From contig CALBTQ010000841.1 of assembly GCA_937967875.1 (NCBI GenBank), forward strand, positions 1 to 9,638: a stretch of DNA of 9,638 nucleotides. The letters run 5' to 3'. The position numbers and the translations under genes are program-made. Origin of the DNA: an uncultured Pseudomonadota bacterium (GTDB taxonomy: Bacteria; Lernaellota; Lernaellaia; Lernaellales; Lernaellaceae). The notes beneath the pieces were generated by a model. It worked only from the letters and a program-made list of their open reading frames with translations, did no database searches and was not told the origin of the DNA. Of the stretch, positions 1 to 5,887 are shown piece by piece. Each line of letters begins with the position of its first letter. Positions within the stretch are counted from its first letter, which is position 1.

Positions 1-50
1 GGCGACCACCGAGATCTACACTCTTTCCCTACACGACGCTCTTCCTATCT
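1..50 (+). other. Illumina P5/TruSeq adapter contamination
   Basis: These 50 bases match the Illumina universal (P5) adapter from its GGCGACCACCGAGATC portion through to the end. The one difference is at position 46, where T replaces G (CTTCCTATCT instead of CTTCCGATCT). Read on the minus strand they give the familiar adapter-derived peptide IGRASCRERV. This is a library artefact at the contig end, not genomic DNA. Genomic sequence starts at about position 51, which explains why the first gene lacks its beginning. Confidence 0.98.
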
Positions 51-51
51 G

Positions 52-552
52 CCCGAACAGGCGGCGATGAACATCTGCTTCACGCTGTCGCGGCAGCAGG
101 GTTTGTTTTCCTTCCGCACGCAATTCAACGGCCGCAAAGGCACGGTGGGCGACCAGTTCGTCGTGGACATGCCCGACGAGGTCGTGCTGCATCAGCGCCG
201 GCGCACCTACCGTGTAAAGCCGGCCGACACCCTCAGCGCCGACTGCACGATGATCGGCATGAACCGCACCGGCGGCAAGGTGCGCGTCGAGGACATCAGC
301 CAGGAAGGCGTGAACCTGTCCTTCCCCCGCGAGGCGGGCATCCGCATCGGCGCGACGATCCGCAACATCCATCTGGAACTGCAAAACTTCGGTGAGTTGG
401 TGCTGACCGGCGTGGTGTGTTCGATCCGCCGCGGCAAAGGCGAGCGCTTTCACCTCGGCCTACGCTGGATGGAAATGAATTCGGAAGAACAGCAGAAACT
501 CAACCAGTACATTTTCGCCTGCCAACGAATCCAAGCGAAGCGACACCGTTAA
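52..552 (+). CDS. YcgR-like PilZ domain protein, 5' partial
   Basis: This is a c-di-GMP effector of the flagellar brake (YcgR) type, cut off at its N-terminus by the adapter. The frame is open from position 52 (PEQAA before the first Met at 67), so the true start lies off the contig. Counting from the Met at 67, the end of a YcgR-type N-terminal domain is visible to about residue 42. A PilZ domain follows, with both c-di-GMP-binding motifs: RxxxR (R45-R49, in QRRRTYRV) and DxSxxG (D76-S78-G81, in EDISQEG). About 160 residues remain; whole YcgR proteins usually have about 220-250. It is convergent with the flagellar operon, and its TAA overlaps the flhX stop within TTAA. By family, c-di-GMP-bound YcgR slows or biases the motor. 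That role here is inferred from the domains and the flagellar neighbourhood. Confidence 0.88.
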   Translation, partial: PEQAAMNICFTLSRQQGLFSFRTQFNGRKGTVGDQFVVDMPDEVVLHQRRRTYRVKPADTLSADCTMIGMNRTGGKVRVEDISQEGVNLSFPREAGIRIGATIRNIHLELQNFGELVLTGVVCSIRRGKGERFHLGLRWMEMNSEEQQKLNQYIFACQRIQAKRHR

Positions 553-833
553 TTTTTCATCCGTCCGTTGAGCTTGTAGAGGAAGGCCAGCACCTCGGCG
601 ACGGCCTGGTACAACTCGGGCGGGATCTCGTCGCCCAGCGGCAGCTTGGCCAGCGCGCTGGCCAGGTCGGGATCCTCGCGCAGCGGCACGTTGGCAGCGA
701 TCGCCTTTTCGATGATCTTCTCGGCGATCACGCCCATGCCCTTGGCGGTCAAGCGCGGCGCACGATCCTTCTTGGTGTCGTAGGCGATGGCCGCGGCGAC
801 CTTGCGGTCTTTTTTCGGCGTGTCGTCCTTCAT
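549..833 (-). CDS. flhX: FlhX: stand-alone FlhB C-terminal-domain protein (YlqH-like)
   Basis: This 94-residue cytoplasmic protein is homologous only to the C-terminal cytoplasmic domain (FlhB-CC) of the export-switch protein FlhB. Residues 12-94 (VAAAIAYD... to ...QAVAEVLAFLYKLNGRMKN) line up with FlhB residues 273-356 in this window (VAVALRYD... to ...QAVAEILAYVYNLREKRSG). It has no membrane region. The NPTH autocleavage motif is absent, with KDRK where FlhB has NPTH. It therefore mimics the fragment FlhB releases by self-cleavage. Such proteins (FlhX in Helicobacter, YlqH in Bacillus) can substitute for that fragment in export-specificity switching. Its ATG overlaps the stop of the FliK-like gene (ATGA), which fits translational coupling and a shared role in hook-length control. 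It is the last gene of the minus-strand operon, and no terminator is visible after it. Confidence 0.87.
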   Translation of the reverse strand: MKDDTPKKDRKVAAAIAYDTKKDRAPRLTAKGMGVIAEKIIEKAIAANVPLREDPDLASALAKLPLGDEIPPELYQAVAEVLAFLYKLNGRMKN

Positions 834-1966
834 GCCTTCACATTCAACGCATGCTGCTCGCCGGTGCCGTAGAGCAGTTCATGCAGGTTTTGTTTCGGCG
901 CTTCGTCGAGGTTGTCGACCACGGCGACCTGCGGCTTGAGCCCGCCGGCCTCGAGGTGCTCGACCAACTCGGGCAACGCGCCCTGAATGGTGTCGGCCAC
1001 TTCGGTGCGTTCGGTGTAGATCGAAGCGCGCACGTTCTTGCCGCTGACCATGATCAGCGCTTTCACCTCGCCCAGGTTGGTCATGCGCACCTTGATGTAC
1101 GCGCTGGTCGTTTTATCGTCGCTGCGCTGCTTTTGCGCGTCGTAGCGTTTGTACACCCACAGCTCGGTGGGCGCCGGCTTCCCCTGAAAGACGAACGGCG
1201 CGTTCAGATGCAGCGGCAGGTTGCGCGATTCGAACAGACCGTTGAGCGCGCGGAACAGGCCGATCTGCTCCTTGAGCTTGCCGGCCTGCGCGTTGAGCGC
1301 CTCCAGGTCCTCGGACGACAATTGCGGGAACTGCTGCACCAGTTGCGCCCATTCGCTTTTTTCCGCCGCGAGAATGCGCTGCAGCAGGCCCGGCAGGTTG
1401 CGCCCCAACGCTTCGCTGATGCGGTCGGTCGCGCTCGCCGGCGACATGCCCAGCAGCACCGACAGATTGGCCAGCGTTTTGGAAAAATCGCCCTCGACCT
1501 CGAACAGGTGTTTGGCCAGCAGATTCATGCGCGCGATCAGACCGGCCAGTCCGCCCTTGGCCTCGCTGAGCGCGGAAGCCGCCTTGCCTTCGAGCACGCT
1601 GAGGATATCCAACGAGCGATCCTCGAAGCCGCCCAGACGCGCGCGCACGACGCGCACCAGCGCTTCCTCCAACTCGGCCTGCGGCTTGTCGACGCGCTGT
1701 AGAACGAACGCGTTGCCCTTGCGCTCGACCACCACGTCCGTCTGCTCGCCCACGGTGAAATCGCCCTTGGCCTGCGCGGTGACGGCCGCGCCCTTGATCT
1801 TGAGCATGACCTTGCCGTCGGCGAACTTCTCCAGCACCTGTACGGAAAGTTTTTCGCCTTGTTGCAGGTTGGCCAACACTTGTGCGCGACGGGGGATGAG
1901 AACAAGCGTGGATTGCCGAGCGGCGACTTGAGGCGTCCCGGCCTTGAAGGTTATCTTCTCCGGCAT
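830..1966 (-). CDS. fliK: FliK-like flagellar hook-length control protein
   Basis: This 378-residue protein probably acts as the molecular ruler for the hook. It would be secreted during hook assembly and would switch the export gate from hook to filament substrates by contacting FlhB. Residues about 30-95 look like a small beta-rich domain (LANLQQGEKLSVQVLEKFAD onward), as in YlqG-type FliK proteins. Residues about 100-245 are mostly helical. Residues about 248-355 resemble the conserved FliK C-terminal domain (LPLHLNAPFVF, ELWVYKR, then the strand-rich MTNLGEVKALIMVSGKNVRA). The start is supported by AAGG five bases upstream of ATG. It begins directly after the preceding gene (TAG then ATG) and overlaps flhX by four bases. 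Pairing with FlhX strengthens the call. FliK proteins diverge strongly, so the family assignment is good but the exact orthology is less certain. Confidence 0.8.
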   Translation of the reverse strand: MPEKITFKAGTPQVAARQSTLVLIPRRAQVLANLQQGEKLSVQVLEKFADGKVMLKIKGAAVTAQAKGDFTVGEQTDVVVERKGNAFVLQRVDKPQAELEEALVRVVRARLGGFEDRSLDILSVLEGKAASALSEAKGGLAGLIARMNLLAKHLFEVEGDFSKTLANLSVLLGMSPASATDRISEALGRNLPGLLQRILAAEKSEWAQLVQQFPQLSSEDLEALNAQAGKLKEQIGLFRALNGLFESRNLPLHLNAPFVFQGKPAPTELWVYKRYDAQKQRSDDKTTSAYIKVRMTNLGEVKALIMVSGKNVRASIYTERTEVADTIQGALPELVEHLEAGGLKPQVAVVDNLDEAPKQNLHELLYGTGEQHALNVKA

Positions 1967-2266
1967 CTACACCTTGATATTGATGTGTTTGAGTTCGGAA
2001 CCTTCCTCAAACAGATCGTCCTGTTGTTCTTCGTTTTCGTCCTTGCGTTGACGACGACGCTGCCGGCGCTCTTCGTTGCGCTCGCGCATTTTCACTTTTT
2101 CGCCGTCGGGCGTCTGCTTGACCGTATTGCGCTGGCGGTTCTGCTCGCGCACGGCCGCCGCTTCCGCCTGCTTCTGCTGAATGTCGACTTGCAATTGTTG
2201 CGCGTTCTGGACCTTGTCCACGACACTGGCGCCGACAATCGTATTCGCGACACCAATCGGGCTCAT
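1967..2266 (-). CDS. Small charged coiled-coil protein between cheY and fliK, function unknown
   Basis: I do not recognise a named family for this 99-residue protein. It has a short hydrophobic N-terminus (IGVANTIVGASVVDKV, residues 4-19) that is too short and too polar for a membrane helix. A Gln/Ala-rich helical stretch follows (about 20-45), then a very basic segment (about 58-75, RERNEERRQRRRQRK) and an acidic one (about 76-92), ending in HINIKV. It has no cysteine and looks like a partly disordered coiled coil. The ATG is well supported by a near-perfect Shine-Dalgarno site (AAGGAGG, spacing 7). Its stop codon abuts the fliK start, so it is in the operon. Small charged proteins occur beside fliK in other flagellar loci, so a flagellar accessory role (export chaperone-like or hook-related) is possible but unproven. 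It is clearly a gene, given the strong ribosome site and tight packing. Confidence 0.75.
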   Translation of the reverse strand: MSPIGVANTIVGASVVDKVQNAQQLQVDIQQKQAEAAAVREQNRQRNTVKQTPDGEKVKMRERNEERRQRRRQRKDENEEQQDDLFEEGSELKHINIKV

Positions 2267-2273
2267 GAGACTC

Positions 2274-2280
2274 CCTCCTT
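2274..2280 (-). promoter_or_regulatory. Strong Shine-Dalgarno site of the small coiled-coil gene
   Basis: On the minus strand AAGGAGG lies seven bases before the ATG at 2266. It is the strongest ribosome-binding site in the window and fixes the start of the 99-residue gene. The stronger signal suggests this small protein is made in higher amounts than its coupled neighbours. Confidence 0.75.
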
Positions 2281-2292
2281 CCCTGGCCTGCC

Positions 2293-2316
2293 TTCGTTAC
2301 GAACATCCGTGTTCGT
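2293..2316 (-). repeat. Overlapping inverted repeats just after the cheY stop
   Basis: Two alternative hairpins share one arm. The larger has perfect 7-bp arms (ACGAACA at 2299-2305 and TGTTCGT at 2310-2316) with a 4-base loop. The smaller pairs TTCGT (2293-2297) with ACGAA (2299-2303). The large hairpin begins at the first base of the cheY stop codon region and lies in the 49-base gap before the next gene. No T-run follows on the minus strand, so it is not a standard intrinsic terminator. An mRNA processing or stability element is possible. Confidence 0.35.
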
Positions 2317-2699
2317 CAGGCGTAAAAGGTCGAGATCCGTTGGGCCAGGATCTCCTTGGTAAACGGTTTGACGATCACTCCCGTTTGCGCATCCGCATAG
2401 TGATCGCCGCCGTCGATTCGCTCCTGTTCGGTCATCATCAGCAGGAACGGCAGGGAAGACCATTGTTCGTTTTCCCTGACCGTCGCCAGCAACTCCGTGC
2501 CCGACATCCGCGGCATGGTGAGGTCGGCGATGACCAGCTTAATCTCTCCGGTTTTCAATCGATCGAGCGCCGATTGCCCGTCGTCGGCTTCGACCACGTT
2601 TTCGAAACCGTTCTTGTTCAATAGTATCCGAATGATCCGGCGCATGGTAGTGAAATCGTCTACCAGCAAAATTGTATCATCGGCTTTCAATTCGGGCAT
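2316..2699 (-). CDS. cheY: CheY-like chemotaxis response regulator
   Basis: This is a single receiver domain of 127 residues with no output domain, the usual CheY length. By family, phospho-CheY binds the flagellar switch (FliM/FliN) and changes rotation. The acidic pocket is D14-D15 (LLVDDFTTMRRI, a typical CheY signature). The phosphoacceptor is D59 (IADLTMPRMSG). The conserved Thr is T90 and the conserved Lys is K111 in VIVKPF. Two things are unusual. The switch tyrosine of enteric CheY (Tyr106) is replaced by Val108. The T90-K111 segment (ERIDGGDHYADAQTG) lacks the usual Ala-rich helix and AGA turn. It follows fliA, as in Pseudomonas-type operons. A GAGG motif lies five bases before the ATG. 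A 65-base gap upstream may hold its own promoter. No cheZ or cheA follows in the window. Confidence 0.88.
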   Translation of the reverse strand: MPELKADDTILLVDDFTTMRRIIRILLNKNGFENVVEADDGQSALDRLKTGEIKLVIADLTMPRMSGTELLATVRENEQWSSLPFLLMMTEQERIDGGDHYADAQTGVIVKPFTKEILAQRISTFYA

Positions 2700-2714
2700 A
2701 TACGCCTCAATTCC

Positions 2715-2739
2715 AAAGAGATTAACTCTTTCATTAACT
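2715..2739. repeat. Inverted and direct repeats in the fliA-cheY gap
   Basis: AAAGAG (2715-2720) and CTCTTT (2726-2731) form a perfect 6-bp inverted repeat around ATTAA. ATTAACT also occurs twice in direct orientation (2721-2727 and 2733-2739), 12 bases apart start to start. The segment is much more AT-rich than its surroundings and lies just upstream of cheY. It could be an operator or a weak hairpin in the leader; the sequence alone does not decide. Confidence 0.3.
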
Positions 2740-2767
2740 GCATCGGAAGAACTGAACGATTAGTTTA
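2740..2767 (-). promoter_or_regulatory. Possible sigma-28 (FliA) promoter for cheY
   Basis: On the minus strand TAAA (2767-2764, using the fliA stop codon) is followed after 16 bases by TCCGATGC (2747-2740). The known sigma-28 consensus is TAAA, about 15 bases, GCCGATAA. The -35 core is exact. The -10 keeps CCGAT but differs at three positions, and the spacing is one base long. A FliA-driven cheY would make biological sense, but the match could be chance. Confidence 0.25.
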
Positions 2768-3547
2768 CAGCAAATCTTCGGCATCTTCGCGCAACTGGCG
2801 ACGAAGCTTGGCTTTCAGCCGTAATATCGCCTTGTTATGAATTTGCGATACGCGGCTCTCGGTAATGCCCAGCACCAGACCGATTTCCTTCATCGTCAAT
2901 TCGTCGAAGTAGTACATGGAGATCACGAAACGCTCGTTTTTCGGCAGAGCTTCGATGTTTTGCGCCATGATATCGCGCACATCCTTGAGGTTGAGCAGCG
3001 TGATCATGTTCTCGCTGTGCGGCTCTTTGAAGTATTCCAGCGTGTTGCGCCGCTGACCGGTCTCCTTGTTGTAGCCCAGATCTTCGAACGACAAGAGCGA
3101 CACGCCGCTGGCCTGTTGCACCAGCTCGTGGAAATCCTGAATCGGCACGCCCAGTTCGTCGGCCAACTCCTGGTCGGAGGCCTCGCGCTTGTGGCGGCCC
3201 TCGATTTTGTCGATGGCTTTTTGCAGCTCGTGGATCTTCTGGCGCACCGAGCGCGGCACCCAGTCGAGGCTGCGCAGTTCGTCGAGGATCGAGCCGCGAA
3301 TGCGGAATTCGGCGTAGGTTTCGAATTTGATGTCGCGCGCGGGATCGAATTTGTCGATCGCGTCGATCAGCCCCAGGACGCCGGCGTTGATCAGGTCGTT
3401 GAGTTCGATTTGCGGCGGCAGCTTGCGGATGATGCGGTTGGCGACCAGTTTAACCAAAGGCATGTAATGCCGGATGAGTTCATCCCGCATTTGCGTGCGG
3501 CCGTTATCGGCGGCCTCTTTGTAGTCTTTGATATCCGGAACCGTCAT
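2765..3547 (-). CDS. fliA: FliA, flagellar sigma-28 factor
   Basis: This 260-residue sigma-70-family factor of the FliA/SigD/WhiG type directs RNA polymerase to late flagellar, filament and chemotaxis promoters. Region 2 covers about residues 26-102: [13 protein letters not shown], then [18 protein letters not shown] for core binding, then [27 protein letters not shown] for -10 recognition, which is the hallmark of sigma-28. Region 3 follows at about 105-185. Region 4 is at about 205-257, with the -35-binding helix-turn-helix [20 protein letters not shown]. Region 1.1 is absent, as expected, and the length is typical. The ATG overlaps the TGA of the small membrane gene before it (ATGA). No clear Shine-Dalgarno site is visible, so translation is probably coupled. 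By family its activity is held by the anti-sigma factor FlgM, which is not in this window. Confidence 0.95.
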   Translation of the reverse strand: [260 protein letters not shown]

Positions 3548-3732
3548 CTACGCCACATTTTCTCATAAATGAGGCCGCCGAGAAAAGCGGCCATGGCGAA
3601 TGAGCCGGTAGCGATCAGCGTGCGCTTGAAAACGGTAATCGGCGGCACCTGCATGGCGATTCCCGCCGTCACGGCCAGGAAACAAGCCAACAGGGCTACA
3701 CCCGCGATAACTTTTTTAGTACTGGTGCGCAG
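3544..3732 (-). CDS. Small two-helix membrane protein between flhG and fliA, probable CTG start
   Basis: The minus-strand frame between flhG and fliA is open from an in-frame stop at 3750-3748 to a TGA at 3546-3544, which overlaps the fliA ATG. No ATG, GTG or TTG in this frame would keep the first membrane helix. A CTG at 3732-3730 is preceded by GAGGAG with six bases of spacing, so CTG is the best start and gives 62 residues. The product has helix 1 at about residues 8-29 (KVIAGVALLACFLAVTAGIA), a short PP-containing loop, and helix 2 at about 38-56 (TLIATGSFAMAAFLGGLIY). It ends in the basic tail EKMWRR. The tight fit between two operon genes, overlapping stop/start, ribosome site and coherent two-helix pattern argue for a real gene. 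The function is unknown; I do not recognise a named family. Confidence 0.7.
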   Translation of the reverse strand: MRTSTKKVIAGVALLACFLAVTAGIAMQVPPITVFKRTLIATGSFAMAAFLGGLIYEKMWRR

Positions 3733-3742
3733 CGAACGCTCC

Positions 3743-4636
3743 TCAGCCTACCCGCAGTACATGCCTCCAAAGAAACTGGATATTCCCCTTCGGCGATCGG
3801 GGGATCTCCATAGACAATATACTGCTTGCGAGCGATTCAAACAACTTCGAAGATGGGGCATTCGGAAAAGCGGTTATAACCGCTTTTTGTTGTCGAACCG
3901 AGGCCGGAATGTGCGGATCGCGAGGGATAAACCCGAAGAAATCGATGGAAATGTCCAGGAACCGGTTGGCGACCTGGGCGAGATGTCGATACACGCCCAT
4001 CGCCTCTTTTTCATCGGCGACCATGTTGACCAACAATTGGAAGCGTTTTTCCTGGTACTTGGTCGACAATATTTTCATCATCGCGTAAGCGTCGGTAATC
4101 GCGGTCGGTTCGGCAGTGGTGATGATCAGGATATACTGGGCCGACACGTTGAAGTACATCACGTTCGTCCCGATGCCCGCGCCCGTGTCCAGCAACATGA
4201 TGTCGATCTGCCGATCGAGATTTTCGAACTGGGCCAGCAAATCCATGCGCGTGGCTTCGCTGAGCGTGGTGACTTCCTCGATGCCGCTGCTGGCCGGCAG
4301 AATCTGCAAACCTTCCGGACCTTCGACGATCACTTCGTCCAAACGCTTCTCGCCCGAGAAAACGTGACTGATGTTGAACTCGGGTTTGAGCCCCAGCAGG
4401 ATATCGATGTTGGCCAGTCCCAGGTCGGTATCGAAAATCAGCACACGCTTGCCCAGGCGCGACAAGGCGATGCCCAGGTTGGCGCAGATATTGGTCTTGC
4501 CCACGCCGCCCTTGCCGGAGGTGACCGCCACCACCAGCACCGGGTTGCCTTCGACGTATTTCACGCGCTCATCTTGCAGTTCCATTTGGCTTTTACGCTC
4601 TTTCGCCTTTTTGCGCAGGGATTCGGCCTGGTCCAC
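3743..4636 (-). CDS. flhG: FlhG (FleN/YlxH), MinD-type ATPase controlling flagellar number
   Basis: This 297-residue ParA/MinD-family ATPase, by family, limits flagellar number and works with FlhF at the cell pole. The N-terminal DQAESLR (residues 2-8) matches the DQAxxLR motif by which FlhG stimulates the FlhF GTPase. The deviant Walker A is SGKGGVGKT (40-48). The switch I region is DTDLGLANID (69-78), and DTGAGI (150-155) is the Walker B/switch II region. The C-terminal amphipathic, membrane-targeting segment expected in the family would lie near SSKLFESLASSIL (262-274). The start is GTG, chosen because it includes the DQAxxLR motif directly after the first residue. GAAGGG lies about ten bases upstream. 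It is 21 bases downstream of flhF. An unusual 22-bp perfect palindrome falls within codons for QKAVITAF (about 250-257). Confidence 0.94.
   Translation of the reverse strand: MDQAESLRKKAKERKSQMELQDERVKYVEGNPVLVVAVTSGKGGVGKTNICANLGIALSRLGKRVLIFDTDLGLANIDILLGLKPEFNISHVFSGEKRLDEVIVEGPEGLQILPASSGIEEVTTLSEATRMDLLAQFENLDRQIDIMLLDTGAGIGTNVMYFNVSAQYILIITTAEPTAITDAYAMMKILSTKYQEKRFQLLVNMVADEKEAMGVYRHLAQVANRFLDISIDFFGFIPRDPHIPASVRQQKAVITAFPNAPSSKLFESLASSILSMEIPRSPKGNIQFLWRHVLRVG
3866..3887. repeat. 22-bp perfect palindrome inside flhG
   Basis: The arm AAAAGCGGTTA (3866-3876) is followed directly by its exact reverse complement TAACCGCTTTT (3877-3887). In RNA it would form a 9-bp stem (AAAAGCGGT with ACCGCTTTT) and a TATA loop. 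A run of Ts (TTTTT, 3884-3888) follows the GC-rich part on the plus strand and TTTT on the minus strand, so it looks like an intrinsic terminator in both orientations. It lies in conserved coding sequence, about 120 bases before the flhG stop. Confidence 0.5.
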
Positions 4637-4657
4637 TTATCTACGCCCTTCTCTAGT

Positions 4658-5887
4658 TCATTTGGCGGCAATTGACAACAGCAGATCGGCCACGCGTTCG
4701 GGCGTGGCGTCCTCGATATCGTCGGGCACGTTCTGTCCCACGGTGAAGCAGGAGTACGGCAGCCGCGCGTTGTGCATCAGATTATACACGCTGCCGAAGT
4801 GGGTTGCCTCATCCAATTTGGAGACGATCAGGCTGGACAGCGGCATGACGCCGTAGCGGTCGGCGATGTCGCGCAGGTTCTGGCCGTCGGTGGCGGCCGA
4901 GACGATCAAATGCACGTTCATCGGCACGCCCGCACGATAGACCTTGGCCAGCTCGCCGATCATCGCTGCGTCCTTCTGGCTCGAGCCGGCGGTGTCGATG
5001 AACAGCACGTCCTTGTCGGCGTGGCGGCGCACGGCCTCGACCACCTCGACGTCGCTCAGGCACACCTCCAGCGGCACGTCCAGAATGCGCGCGTAGGTGC
5101 GCAACTGGTCGATCGCGCCGACGCGGAAAGTGTCGACGGTCAGAAACGCCGCGGAGCGCTCCAGGCCGAACACCTGCTGCGCGGCCAGCTTGGCGATGGT
5201 CGTGGTTTTACCCACGCCGGTCGGCCCGACGATCATGTGAATCTGCTGCTCGTTGTCCGGCGCGAAGGGCGAGGCGATGCGCACGTGGTCCATCACCGAC
5301 TGCGCCAGGTAATCCACGCCGTAGATGTCCGGCGACAGACTGCGCTTGCCCAGGCGCTGCATGGTGTCCTTGAGCAGATCGCGCACCAGGTCGTCGCCGA
5401 TGCCCGACAGGCGCAACTCGTGCACCAGCCGGCCCAGATCGCCGTTGTAGAGCATCTCGTCGCTTTGCTCGCGACGATCCTGCGCCATGAGCACCTCGCG
5501 CATCGAGAGCTGCAAGTCGTCGATGTTCGAGGCAACCTGCGACAGCTTTTGTTCGAGCGAACTTTCCGCCAGTGTCTCTTCCATGATTTCCAACCGGCGC
5601 CGCAACACGCCCATCTCGCGCATCACGTCGGCCAGCGACAACTCAACCTCGCGCGCCTCGTCGGCCGGTGGCGCGTTGTCGTCGACCACCGCGCGCAGGG
5701 TCTTTTCCGGCTTGGCGACCGGACGATCCAGCGAGGCGGTGACTTCCAGCATCTGGCGCGTGCCGAACGGCCCGTTGGGCTGGCGCACCGTGCGCATCGA
5801 GAGGATGATCGCATCCGCGCCCATCTCCTTTTTCACCACCTGGATGGCCTGGCTGACGTTGCCCACGACAAACTTACGGGTTTGCAT
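4658..5887 (-). CDS. flhF: FlhF, SRP-type GTPase for flagellar placement
   Basis: This 409-residue signal-recognition-type GTPase marks the pole for flagellar assembly, by family. The N-terminal B domain begins with the usual FlhF signature (KFVVGNVSQAIQVVKKEMG, then DAIILSMRTV). A variable acidic linker follows (about 60-140), with a coiled-coil-like stretch (LRRRLEIMEETLAES, 95-109). The N domain is at about 145-205. The G domain carries G1 GPTGVGKT (221-228), DTFRVGAIDQL (252-262), DTAGSSQ (298-304), G4 SKLDE (356-360) and the closing GQNVPDD (384-390). G4 has Ser where TKLDE is more common. The length is typical. The ATG lies three bases after the flhA stop, and its ribosome site AGGAG overlaps the end of flhA, so translation is coupled. 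It is paired with flhG downstream, as usual. Confidence 0.95.
   Translation of the reverse strand: MQTRKFVVGNVSQAIQVVKKEMGADAIILSMRTVRQPNGPFGTRQMLEVTASLDRPVAKPEKTLRAVVDDNAPPADEAREVELSLADVMREMGVLRRRLEIMEETLAESSLEQKLSQVASNIDDLQLSMREVLMAQDRREQSDEMLYNGDLGRLVHELRLSGIGDDLVRDLLKDTMQRLGKRSLSPDIYGVDYLAQSVMDHVRIASPFAPDNEQQIHMIVGPTGVGKTTTIAKLAAQQVFGLERSAAFLTVDTFRVGAIDQLRTYARILDVPLEVCLSDVEVVEAVRRHADKDVLFIDTAGSSQKDAAMIGELAKVYRAGVPMNVHLIVSAATDGQNLRDIADRYGVMPLSSLIVSKLDEATHFGSVYNLMHNARLPYSCFTVGQNVPDDIEDATPERVADLLLSIAAK

Noticed and set aside
16..453. Minus-strand 145-residue open frame opposite the PilZ gene, ending in IGRASCRERV
   Set aside because: Its C-terminus is translated adapter and the rest is antisense to a PilZ gene with intact binding motifs.
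549..600. Terminator between the convergent pilZ and flhX genes
   Set aside because: The stops overlap and I found no stem with a T-run on either side.
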